Assembly (NCBI GenBank): GCA_030620375.1
Contig: JAUXEW010000036.1
Span: forward strand, 1 to 16,267
Source: Desulfobacteraceae bacterium
GTDB taxonomy: Bacteria > Desulfobacterota > Desulfobacteria > Desulfobacterales > UBA5616
Direction of reading: 5' to 3'
Length of the DNA: 16,267 nt
Shown here: positions 1-6,608 of the stretch, one piece after another
Layout: every line of letters begins with the position of its first letter
Numbering within the stretch: the stretch's first letter is position 1
Translations under genes and position numbers: made by a program
The notes under the pieces: model-generated
Database searches by the model: none
Seen by the model: the letters and a program-made list of their open reading frames with translations, nothing else
What the model was told of the DNA's origin: nothing

Positions 1-229
1 CATCCTGTTTTATAGCTTGACAGGATTCATACGGTTATTTATGGGTTACTAATTTTTAAGGCTTCATAAACAGCGCCATTTCAGCGCATCAGGAGTGCGC
101 GTATCAATACACGGAAGTGGCAAGTCTTTAACTTGAAGCGTTTAGCGAGACCTTCGGATCTATTCCTTTTCAATAGATCATTAATTTCAAAGTATTAAAT
201 ATTGGTTAATATATTGATCGGTTGTAAGA
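1..229. other. Gene-free region upstream of map with several small hairpins
   Basis: I see no convincing gene here. The stretch holds several inverted repeats: an 8-bp perfect stem at 157-164/172-179 (GATCTATT/AATAGATC, 7-base loop), a 5-bp stem CAAGT/ACTTG at 121-135, and GCGCA/TGCGC around 85-110. A TTGACA hexamer at 18-23 followed by AT-rich sequence could be a -35 element, but no good -10 stands at the right distance. The region may be the 5' untranslated region of the aminopeptidase gene or the tail of an element that begins outside the window. No hairpin is followed by a clear T-run. Confidence 0.35.
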
Positions 230-1117
230 ATGAAAAATAAAACAGGAAAAGTTGGACGAAACGAACCGTGCCCCTGTGGGAGCGGGAAGAAATATAAAAA
301 ATGTTGCTACGAAAAGGAAAAAGCAAATGTGAGCAATTATGAAACATTATACCGTCAAAAATATAATATTATATTAAAGAAAGAAAAGGATATTCAAGGC
401 ATAAGGCACGCAGGGAAGTTGGCGGTGGAGATTCTCGATTTGGTTGAATCCAAAATAAAACCCGGAATGAAGACGGATGAAATTAATACACTGGTACACG
501 ACTATACTTTAAAAAAAGGCGCCCAACCGGCACCATTGAATTATCGAGGGTTTCCGAAAAGTACCTGCGTATCGGTCAATGAGGTAATATGCCACGGTAT
601 TCCAGGAGAAAGGCTTATAAATATCGGCGACATCGTGAATGTCGACGTGACGCCGATTTTAAACGGGTATTACGCTGATGCAAACAAAACGTTTTTTATA
701 GGGAAACCCGGTTCGGACGCTCGGAAGATTGTAAATGTCGCAAAAGCGTGTTTAAAAAAAGGAATGTCCCAGGTTAAACCGGGCAACACCATTGGAGATA
801 TCGGTTGGGCCATTCAAACCTATGCGGAGAAAAAGGGTTGCTCGGTGGTTCGAGAATTTATCGGGCATGGCGTTGGATTTGAATTTCATGAACCCCCTCA
901 AATTCCGCATTATGGAGAAAAAGGAGAAGGACTTGAATTGTTGTCCGGCATGGTTTTTACCATAGAGCCGATGATTAACTTGGGAAGTCGTTTTTTGCAC
1001 ATTTTAGCCGATAACTGGACGGCGGTGACCGAGGACGGGTCTCTATCAGCACAATTTGAGCAGACCGTTTTAGTTACAAACAAGGGTTTTGAAAGTTTGA
1101 CGCCGTTTGATTTATAA
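230..1117 (+). CDS. map: Methionine aminopeptidase type I with N-terminal SEC-C motif
   Basis: This metalloprotease removes the initiator methionine from nascent proteins in the cytoplasm. The pita-bread fold and its five metal ligands are visible: D139 (VNVDVTP), D150 (YYADANK), H213 (FIGHGVG), E246 (TIEPM) and E277 (SAQFEQT); H122 in CHGIPG is the conserved substrate-site histidine. Residues 9-26 form a SEC-C zinc motif (C14, C16, C25, C26, spacing CxC-x8-CC), as at the SecA C-terminus, where it binds zinc and helps ribosome/SecB contact. The length of 295 aa equals a normal type I enzyme (about 250) plus this ~45-residue extension. The gene stands alone rather than in the secY-map ribosomal cluster, so it may be a second, specialised copy; this is inference. 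The Shine-Dalgarno sequence before the ATG at 230 is weak. Confidence 0.95.
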   Translation: MKNKTGKVGRNEPCPCGSGKKYKKCCYEKEKANVSNYETLYRQKYNIILKKEKDIQGIRHAGKLAVEILDLVESKIKPGMKTDEINTLVHDYTLKKGAQPAPLNYRGFPKSTCVSVNEVICHGIPGERLINIGDIVNVDVTPILNGYYADANKTFFIGKPGSDARKIVNVAKACLKKGMSQVKPGNTIGDIGWAIQTYAEKKGCSVVREFIGHGVGFEFHEPPQIPHYGEKGEGLELLSGMVFTIEPMINLGSRFLHILADNWTAVTEDGSLSAQFEQTVLVTNKGFESLTPFDL

Positions 1118-1198
1118 TCTACCTGGCCTTAAGGGCGCGTTTTGTCCCGTTTCAGCTTCAATCGCACTGAAAAAAAAGCTTTTTAAATCAATTGATGC

Positions 1199-1228
1199 TT
1201 GACAAAGGTGTTTTTCTTGGTTTATGAA
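1199..1228 (+). promoter_or_regulatory. Candidate sigma70 promoter upstream of trpB2 leader
   Basis: A consensus -35 TTGACA (1199-1204) is followed after 18 bases by TATGAA (1223-1228), a moderate -10. Transcription would start near 1235 and give a leader of about 320 bases before trpB2, or a short RNA of about 170-205 bases ending at one of the hairpins downstream. The call rests on sequence match only. Confidence 0.45.
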
Positions 1229-1345
1229 AAAAGGTTAATAACATCCTTAAGTTAAGTAAGATTGAAAAATGATCAAAAAAAAAGACGGAACGGGTGATGG
1301 CAAGGCTGGTGAAGATTGCTTATCACCCTGAATAATAACAACTCC

Positions 1346-1402
1346 AGAGCTGTGAGAAGCTTCTATATGTGTGTGGCATTGAGAAGGCTCACGGCTCTTT
1401 TT
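1346..1402 (+). terminator. Intrinsic terminator-like hairpin in trpB2 leader
   Basis: An 11-bp outer stem, AGAGCTGTGAG (1346-1356) with CTCACGGCTCT (1388-1398, one G-U pair), is extended by an inner CTTCT/AGAAG stem (1360-1364/1382-1386). A run of five T follows at 1398-1402. It may end map transcription, end a small RNA, or act as an attenuator for trpB2. Confidence 0.6.
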
Positions 1403-1410
1403 AATTAATG

Positions 1411-1441
1411 GCCAGGCTTCTTCAATAAGCGCTGGCTTTTT
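1411..1441 (+). terminator. Second tandem terminator-like hairpin before trpB2
   Basis: GCCAG-GCTT (1411-1419) pairs with AAGC-G-CTGGC (1427-1436) with a single bulged G and a 7-base loop, followed by five T (1437-1441) and further T-rich sequence. It lies only 9 bases behind the previous terminator and 112 bases before the trpB2 start. Confidence 0.6.
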
Positions 1442-1552
1442 ATTGTTTTCAAATATAAGCTTTCGGTCACGTGGGTGGCGGTTTATTTCATTGGCCGGAA
1501 GAAAAATATAAAGCAGTTTCTAAACCTGACAATTCAAACAAGGAGGAAGATC

Positions 1553-2929
1553 ATGGAGACCAGAAAAGTGTTGTTGTCGGAAGATGAAATGCCGAGGCAA
1601 TGGTATAATATTTTAGCGGATATTAAAATGAACCCACCGCTTGGCCCTGACGGGAATCCAGTGGGGCCGGAGGCTCTGGCACCCGTGTTTCCCATGAATT
1701 TGATTGAGCAAGAGGTTAGCACTGACCGGTGGATTGATATTCCGGAGGAAGTGCTGAGTGTTTATACAATCTGGCGTCCGTCTCCTTTGGTCAGAGCTTG
1801 TTCCCTCGAACGAGCTTTGGAAACTCCGGCGAAGATATATTATAAAAATGAGAGTTTAAGCCCTCCCGGGAGTCACAAGCCCAATACCGCGGTTCCTCAA
1901 GCATATTATAACAAGGCTTTTGGAATTGAAAGAATAACCACGGAAACAGGTGCCGGGCAGTGGGGAAGCGCTTTGGCGTTTGCGTGCTCCCAATTCGGTA
2001 TAGAATGTAAGATATTTATGGTTCGGATAAGCTATGATCAGAAACCGTACCGTAAATCTATGATGCAAGCCTGGGGCGGAAAATGTATCGCGAGTCCGAG
2101 TACGGAAACTAAGGCAGGCCGTGATATTTTGGAAAAATACCCGGACACGCCCGGCAGCCTGGGTATTTCTATCAGCGAAGCCATAGAAGCGGCCGTTAGC
2201 GATGAATCCGGTAAAACCCGATATTCTCTGGGGAGTGTGCTGAACCATGTGATGTTGCACCAGACCATTATCGGTTTGGAAGCCAAAAAGCAATTTAAAA
2301 AAATCGGCGAATATCCGGACATTATCATCGGGTGTGCCGGGGGAGGAAGTAATTTTTCAGGGATGGCGTTCCCGTTCGTTTACGACAAGATTAACGGAAA
2401 AGAGATTGAAATCTATCCCGTTGAACCCGTGGCCTGCCCTACCATGACCAGGGCGCCGTTCGTCTACGACTACGGAGACACGGCGGCGTATACCCCATTG
2501 TTACCCATGTATAGCCTGGGGCACAGCTTTGTGCCGCCACCGGTTCATGCCGGAGGGCTTCGATATCACGGAATGGCGCCAACCATCAGCCAGTTGATAA
2601 CAGAAGGAATTTTAGAGCCAAAGGCCGTGACCCAATTAGCGGCATTTGAGGCAGGCGTTACCGTAACGAGGACGGAAGGCATCATCCCCGCGCCGGAAAC
2701 GAATCATGCCTTGGCCATTGTCATCGAAGAGGCCAATAAGGCAAAAGAAACCGGCGAAGAAAAGGTTATTTTTTTTAATATGAGTGGACACGGGTTAATT
2801 GATTTGGTTTCTTATGACAAATACTTTTCAGGAGATCTGAGAAACTATGATCTGTCAGATGAAGAACTGATCGAGGCTGAAAAAGTGTTTGAGAATTATC
2901 CCAAGCCGCAATTGTTGAAAAGTCGATAG
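1553..2929 (+). CDS. trpB2: Tryptophan synthase beta chain, TrpB2 type
   Basis: A PLP enzyme of the TrpB2 subgroup, which condenses indole (or a related substrate) with serine to give tryptophan. Visible signatures: PLP lysine K109 in PGSHKPN, catalytic-site Glu E131 in TETGAGQWG, the phosphate-binding loop GCAGGGSN (260-267), and the TrpB2-specific extended N-terminus (MPRQWYNILADI, WRPSPLVRA). At 458 aa it has TrpB2 length; TrpB1 is about 400 aa. The frame is open back to a GTG at 1475, but the ATG at 1553 has a perfect AGGAGG at 1541-1546 six bases upstream and begins where family homology begins, so I use it. No trpA or other trp gene is adjacent. TrpB2 proteins often lack the TrpA-contact surface and can act alone. 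The long hairpin-rich leader upstream suggests transcript-level control. Confidence 0.94.
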   Translation: METRKVLLSEDEMPRQWYNILADIKMNPPLGPDGNPVGPEALAPVFPMNLIEQEVSTDRWIDIPEEVLSVYTIWRPSPLVRACSLERALETPAKIYYKNESLSPPGSHKPNTAVPQAYYNKAFGIERITTETGAGQWGSALAFACSQFGIECKIFMVRISYDQKPYRKSMMQAWGGKCIASPSTETKAGRDILEKYPDTPGSLGISISEAIEAAVSDESGKTRYSLGSVLNHVMLHQTIIGLEAKKQFKKIGEYPDIIIGCAGGGSNFSGMAFPFVYDKINGKEIEIYPVEPVACPTMTRAPFVYDYGDTAAYTPLLPMYSLGHSFVPPPVHAGGLRYHGMAPTISQLITEGILEPKAVTQLAAFEAGVTVTRTEGIIPAPETNHALAIVIEEANKAKETGEEKVIFFNMSGHGLIDLVSYDKYFSGDLRNYDLSDEELIEAEKVFENYPKPQLLKSR

Positions 2930-3042
2930 ACCATCACACAATTGCCGCTTCGTGAACAATCCGATGCAGTAAAAAAAAATTCAAAAAAAGGTCTTGATCC
3001 GTAATCGGAAACTTGTTAGAGACGTTTAGAAAAAATCGTTTG

Positions 3043-3070
3043 GCTTGAGCCTTTCCGGTTCAAGCTGTTT
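3043..3070 (+). terminator. Hairpin downstream of trpB2
   Basis: GCTTGAGCC (3043-3051) pairs with GGTTCAAGC (3057-3065) in a 9-bp stem with one G-U pair and a 5-base loop. The following tract TGTTTATATT is only moderately T-rich, so it is probably a weak terminator or an mRNA-end stabiliser for trpB2. Confidence 0.5.
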
Positions 3071-3075
3071 ATATT

Positions 3076-3143
3076 GCCTGGGTCGTATGAATTTCTTTAG
3101 CGCGAGTAAATGTAGCCTCCCATTATACGACCCAGGCTTTTTT
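3076..3143 (+). terminator. 13-bp inverted-repeat terminator between convergent trpB2 and moaA
   Basis: A perfect 13-bp inverted repeat GCCTGGGTCGTAT (3076-3088) / ATACGACCCAGGC (3125-3137) encloses a 36-base loop and is followed by six T (3138-3143). It terminates the + strand transcript from trpB2. It lies directly beyond the moaA stop on the other strand, where the T-run is absent, so for moaA it would act mainly as a 3' stabilising hairpin. The long loop is unusual for a plain terminator. Confidence 0.7.
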
Positions 3144-4134
3144 ATCCGCCTATGGAAGACATTTGGCTTGAAACCGGATTTAGATGATTTGGAGAAAGCC
3201 GGTGTTGGGATGGCTTGTTTTTGACGGCGCGAAGAATAATCTCGGCCAGGGCGTTGTCAGAGAAACCCTTTCTCAGGGGAGTTTTCAGATCTTCGTTATA
3301 GTCGGACAGAAGGCAGGGTCTGAGGTGGCCGCTGGCCGTTAATCGTAGTCTATTGCAGGTCTCACAAAAATGATGACTTATCGGGCTGATAAAGCCGATT
3401 TCACCGGCGGCCCCTTCAAACCGGTACCGATCGGCAGGCCCGTCAAAAAGACCTTTATTAACGGGAACCAATTTTCCTATAGAAGAAACGGTATCCTTGA
3501 TTTCAGAGGACAGAAGGGGCCGATAAGAACTCACCGCCGCATTTCCTATCGGCATATGTTCTATAAAACGGACATGGAACGGATAAGAAAAGGTCAGCTC
3601 GGCAAACCTTAAAAACTCATCGTCATTTACCCCCTTTAATGCTACCACATTTATCTTGATAGGATTAAAATTTAGCGCATGGGCCTGTTCAATGCCTTTC
3701 CAAACCTGGTGGAACAGGTCATGACCCGTTATTTTCTTAAATTTTCTGGGGTCTAAACTGTCCAGACTAATATTTAACCGTTGAATGCCGACAGCTTTTA
3801 TTTTTTTAATATTTTCCGACAGAAAAACGCCATTTGTGGTTAACGATATATCTTCAATTCCTGAGATATGGTTAAGGTCATAGAGGAAACCGAAGACCCC
3901 TTTTCGAAGCAGGGGTTCGCCGCCGGTTACCCGGATTTTGGATACCCCTAAATCGGAACTGATATTGATAATACGAAGAATTTCTTCGTACCTTAAAATA
4001 TCACTGTGCTTAAGCCGGGGTATTTCTCCGATAGGGCGGCAATAGATACATTTTAAATTGCATCGATCGGTGAGGGATACACGCAAATAGTTAATCTTGC
4101 GATTGTGGTTGTCGCTTAAAACAGAATCGTTCAA
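3142..4134 (-). CDS. moaA: GTP 3',8-cyclase MoaA (molybdenum cofactor biosynthesis)
   Basis: A radical-SAM enzyme that, with MoaC, turns GTP into cyclic pyranopterin monophosphate, the first step to molybdopterin. It shows the SAM-cluster motif C25-x3-C29-x2-C32 (CNLKCIYC), the GGEP motif at 71-74, the C-terminal substrate-binding cluster C257-x2-C260-x13-C274 (CETCNRL...RPC), and the terminal Gly-Gly of MoaA. The length of 330 aa is typical. The start appears to be TTG: the frame is closed by a stop just upstream and the next in-frame ATG would remove the cluster motif. AAAGGA lies 11 bases before it. It follows gpgS by 25 bases, so it is probably the last gene of that transcript. Molybdo- or tungsto-formate dehydrogenases are the likely users in such an organism (inference). 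Confidence 0.95.
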   Translation of the reverse strand: MNDSVLSDNHNRKINYLRVSLTDRCNLKCIYCRPIGEIPRLKHSDILRYEEILRIINISSDLGVSKIRVTGGEPLLRKGVFGFLYDLNHISGIEDISLTTNGVFLSENIKKIKAVGIQRLNISLDSLDPRKFKKITGHDLFHQVWKGIEQAHALNFNPIKINVVALKGVNDDEFLRFAELTFSYPFHVRFIEHMPIGNAAVSSYRPLLSSEIKDTVSSIGKLVPVNKGLFDGPADRYRFEGAAGEIGFISPISHHFCETCNRLRLTASGHLRPCLLSDYNEDLKTPLRKGFSDNALAEIILRAVKNKPSQHRLSPNHLNPVSSQMSSIGG

Positions 4135-4159
4135 TTTAAACGCAATCCTTTATTGTAAA

Positions 4160-5158
4160 TCAGCGTTCCAGATTCCCCGTCTTAGGGAAAGATATAAATT
4201 TTTCCCGGTATTCAGGAATTTCTATTATAGGCGGTCTTTCAAAGCCGTCAAGTTTATATATCTCCGTGGTGTACTCTTCTTTGACGAGTTTATATTGAAT
4301 CATTTCACTATACACTTCTTCTTTATAATCGATAATTCCCAAGGCTTTAATTCGATTAATAAATGTTTTTAAAATGGCAAAAGACATTCTTCCCAGTGCC
4401 TGTGTATCTTGATTTCGATGGACTCGCCGTTCCAGATCAACCTGGGCAATTACATCTAGACCCCATTTATTATAAATATCTAAAATCATGGCGGTTTCTA
4501 CACCGTAGCCAATAGGGAAGGGAATTTTTTCGAATATATCCCGATATCCCGCATACTCTCCGGAAAGTGGTTGGATGATCTGCGTCAGTTCCGGAAAGTG
4601 TAGAGAAAACAGGGGTCTGATAACCAGTTCCGTTACTCTTCCCCCCCCGGTTGGTCTCATCCTGTTCTTGCCGATGGAAATCGGTCGATCATAAAATGCT
4701 TTGGCATATTTTATTTTATCGTTTAAAAGGAGTGGCCCAATAAGGGCATAGGCAAACCGGTGGTGAATGTTTTTTATGTCGGCATCGATATAAACAATAA
4801 TGTCACCTTTCGTTATATAAAGCGCTTTCCAGAGGTTTTCACCCTTACCCTTATAAGGTTTGAGGTGAGGAAGAATTTGACGGGCTTCATATACGTCTGC
4901 GCCAAAGGATTTTGCAATTTCCATGGTCCTGTCTGTTGATCCGGAGTCAATGACAACGATTTCATCAAGAAGCGGATACCGGGACATCAGTTCCGATTTC
5001 ATGATGATAATTTCTTTGGCGATGGTTTTTTCCTCGTTTAGCGTTGGGAGACATAGGGATATGGAAAGCTTTTTTCTTTGTTTTGCCTCCACGAGGAGTT
5101 GGAGGTTCTTAAATTCTGAAAAATGAAACGTGTTTTTTTTGAGCCAGTTATCATTCAT
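4160..5158 (-). CDS. gpgS: Glucosyl-3-phosphoglycerate synthase (GT81 type)
   Basis: Transfers glucose from an NDP-glucose to 3-phosphoglycerate, giving glucosyl-3-phosphoglycerate, precursor of the compatible solute glucosylglycerate and, in actinobacteria, of methylglucose lipopolysaccharides. The GT-A fold shows the nucleotide-binding start PTLNEEKTI (38-46), VVIDSGSTDRT (68-78), the metal-binding DxD D125-A-D127 (YIDAD), acceptor loop QPLSGEYAGYR (196-206) and the third metal ligand H247 in RRVHRNQ, all in the GpgS arrangement. The length of 332 aa fits (about 320-330). The start ATG overlaps the stop of the upstream M20-like gene (ATGAATGA, 8 bases), indicating translational coupling. 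The phosphatase GpgP that normally completes the pathway is not next to it. Confidence 0.88.
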   Translation of the reverse strand: MNDNWLKKNTFHFSEFKNLQLLVEAKQRKKLSISLCLPTLNEEKTIAKEIIIMKSELMSRYPLLDEIVVIDSGSTDRTMEIAKSFGADVYEARQILPHLKPYKGKGENLWKALYITKGDIIVYIDADIKNIHHRFAYALIGPLLLNDKIKYAKAFYDRPISIGKNRMRPTGGGRVTELVIRPLFSLHFPELTQIIQPLSGEYAGYRDIFEKIPFPIGYGVETAMILDIYNKWGLDVIAQVDLERRVHRNQDTQALGRMSFAILKTFINRIKALGIIDYKEEVYSEMIQYKLVKEEYTTEIYKLDGFERPPIIEIPEYREKFISFPKTGNLER

Positions 5159-6308
5159 CGCAAACCCCGCTGTCTATGGCCATAATAACGCCGATAAGCT
5201 GTGCAATTCCTTTGTACATGGGCTCTATTTCCATAATGGAGTTGCGTTGATGATAGTGGTCTCCATGGGTGATACCAATGGTAACGGCCGGAATTTTATG
5301 AGATAGGAATATCGACAGTTCTGATTCACTGGACATGCTCGAGGGTTTGATGTCCAGTTTTTTTAGTATCGCGCTCGTGGTTTTTACCAAAGGGTGGTTG
5401 TATTCTAGTTTTGATGCATTTGCGTTACTAATTACGTTTAGACTTAAATCCACTTTATACTCATGGCTGGTGCCGTCTACAATGTCCTGAATATCGTCGA
5501 AAATAGAATGTACCATTTTATAGGAAACGCTTTGAATTTCAAAGCCCAACGTGGCATCATAGGCGATAATGCCATGCTTCAATCCGCCTGAAATTTTTCC
5601 GATTATAACCCTCGAACGTGGTTTTTGCGGTAACCGCAGTTCCAGAATCTGATTTATGACTTCATGTAGGATTAGAATGGCGTTGGGTTTAAAACGGTGT
5701 TCCACTTCGGATGATTCGGAAATGTTGCATTCAACCTCACAGCGGATCATTCCGTGCGAGTAGTAACTCAGCCTTCCCAGGTCAAATCCTTCTATGCACA
5801 CGGCGCCCCTTATGGGAGTTGCCCAGGTTTTTAATAAATGTCGAATTCCCCTTAGATTCCCCTTTCCGATGGATTGAATGACGCCGGCTATCACGATATC
5901 AGATTCAAATTGGAGGTTTAATTTGCGAATAATTTCCGGTAAGGAGACCAGAATTCCTACGCCTAGAGAATTATCCAAAATCCCTGCACCGGTTATGGTA
6001 TTCTCGTTTACCGTGAAGTTATGATCGGCTTCTTGTTCGAAAAACGTATCGAGATGGGCGACTACAAAAATTGGGGGCTTGCCCCTAGATTTCCCCCTGA
6101 TGATGCCGATGGGATTTCGGTATCCGTCGGTAGTACATTCATCAACCTGAAATTCAGCCAAGCGCTCCAAAAAGGCGGTGGAACGTCTTTTTTCTTTGAA
6201 TGTTGGAGACGGTATCTGTCCAATCAATAAGATATTGGTGATGATGATATCTTTGATGGACCGGATCTCATCGACAAACGATGGGAGTTTGTCGAGATAT
6301 GTATCCAT
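5151..6308 (-). CDS. M20-family peptidase-like protein, Glu-Glu motif missing
   Basis: Recognisable as an M20/M28-clan dinuclear metallohydrolase of about 385 aa. It keeps H85-x-D87 (VVAHLD), the bridging-Asp candidate D112 (GAGILDNSLGVG), an E173 in the third-ligand region and a C-terminal H353 (GDHYHQRNS). Where active relatives carry the catalytic and metal-binding Glu-Glu pair (pattern xGEEGLGDLRG), this protein reads QSIGKGNLRG, so both Glu are replaced by S146-I147. It may therefore be a pseudo-enzyme, a binding or scaffold protein, or a hydrolase with altered chemistry. The ATG at 6308 has GAAGGGTG upstream. Its stop overlaps the gpgS start by 8 bases, so its role is probably tied to glucosylglycerate metabolism; that is inference. 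No signal peptide is seen, so it is probably cytoplasmic. Confidence 0.75.
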   Translation of the reverse strand: MDTYLDKLPSFVDEIRSIKDIIITNILLIGQIPSPTFKEKRRSTAFLERLAEFQVDECTTDGYRNPIGIIRGKSRGKPPIFVVAHLDTFFEQEADHNFTVNENTITGAGILDNSLGVGILVSLPEIIRKLNLQFESDIVIAGVIQSIGKGNLRGIRHLLKTWATPIRGAVCIEGFDLGRLSYYSHGMIRCEVECNISESSEVEHRFKPNAILILHEVINQILELRLPQKPRSRVIIGKISGGLKHGIIAYDATLGFEIQSVSYKMVHSIFDDIQDIVDGTSHEYKVDLSLNVISNANASKLEYNHPLVKTTSAILKKLDIKPSSMSSESELSIFLSHKIPAVTIGITHGDHYHQRNSIMEIEPMYKGIAQLIGVIMAIDSGVCDE

Positions 6309-6608
6309 AGTATCACCCTTCTTTTCGCATTTTTACGCCAGGAACGGGATGTCAAACCACCTCCCGCATAAGCAGTATCACTACGGCGGGACTTCATTTT
6401 ATGGTCAAAGAGCATGAAATAAAGGGGGCATTTAAATAACCCGCGGTTTACGGTCTCTCCCGGTTCAAAGCACAGGGAATTTAAAATATTTCTAAGATAC
6501 GTCAGAACATATAAATACACCTAAAGATAAAGTCAGGTCAACAGATCTTTATATAACACGTCGAGGATCGGGGGAGTTTACGCGATGGCTTTTACGAGAT
6601 CATTACGC
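6309..6608 (-). promoter_or_regulatory. Intergenic promoter region of the M20-gpgS-moaA unit
   Basis: This 300-base stretch separates the end of cobA-hemD from the M20-like gene on the same strand. I see no believable gene in it; a short open frame that crosses into the M20 gene has no family signature. A candidate sigma70 promoter on the - strand is TTGACC (6536-6541), 18 bases, TATTTA (6512-6517), which would give a leader of about 200 bases. A second TTGACA nearer the gene lacks a good -10. No strong T-run terminator for cobA-hemD is visible. Confidence 0.35.

Larger units (their letters stand above)
1118..1552 (+). other. Long structured leader or small-RNA region between map and trpB2
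   Basis: This 435-base gap carries no convincing protein gene but is rich in RNA structure on the + strand. The first hairpin is 1292-1328: a perfect 7-bp stem GGGTGAT/ATCACCC, then GCAA/TTGC inside it. Two terminator-like hairpins follow (1346-1402 and 1411-1441). With the candidate promoter at 1199-1228 the layout fits either a small RNA of about 170-205 nt or a 5' leader that gates transcription into trpB2. A 20-codon ORF begins at 1269 and ends inside hairpin 1, but it has no Trp codons, so it does not look like a trp attenuator peptide. No T-box motif or riboswitch core that I know is recognisable. Confidence 0.45.

Noticed and set aside
1292..1328. Riboswitch (fluoride, c-di-GMP or glycine type) in the trpB2 leader
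   Set aside because: Some short words resemble parts of known cores, but none of the conserved core arrangements could be completed.
1269..1331. 20-codon ORF in the trpB2 leader as a trp attenuator peptide
   Set aside because: It contains no Trp codon and no ribosome-binding site; its overlap with hairpin 1 seems incidental.
1475..1552. Upstream GTG start for trpB2 adding 26 residues
   Set aside because: The added residues do not resemble TrpB2, and the ATG at 1553 has an ideal AGGAGG at six bases.
6224..6520. A 98-codon open frame on the - strand overlapping the start of the M20-like gene
   Set aside because: Its composition is not protein-like and it overlaps the well-supported gene in another frame; no family signature.
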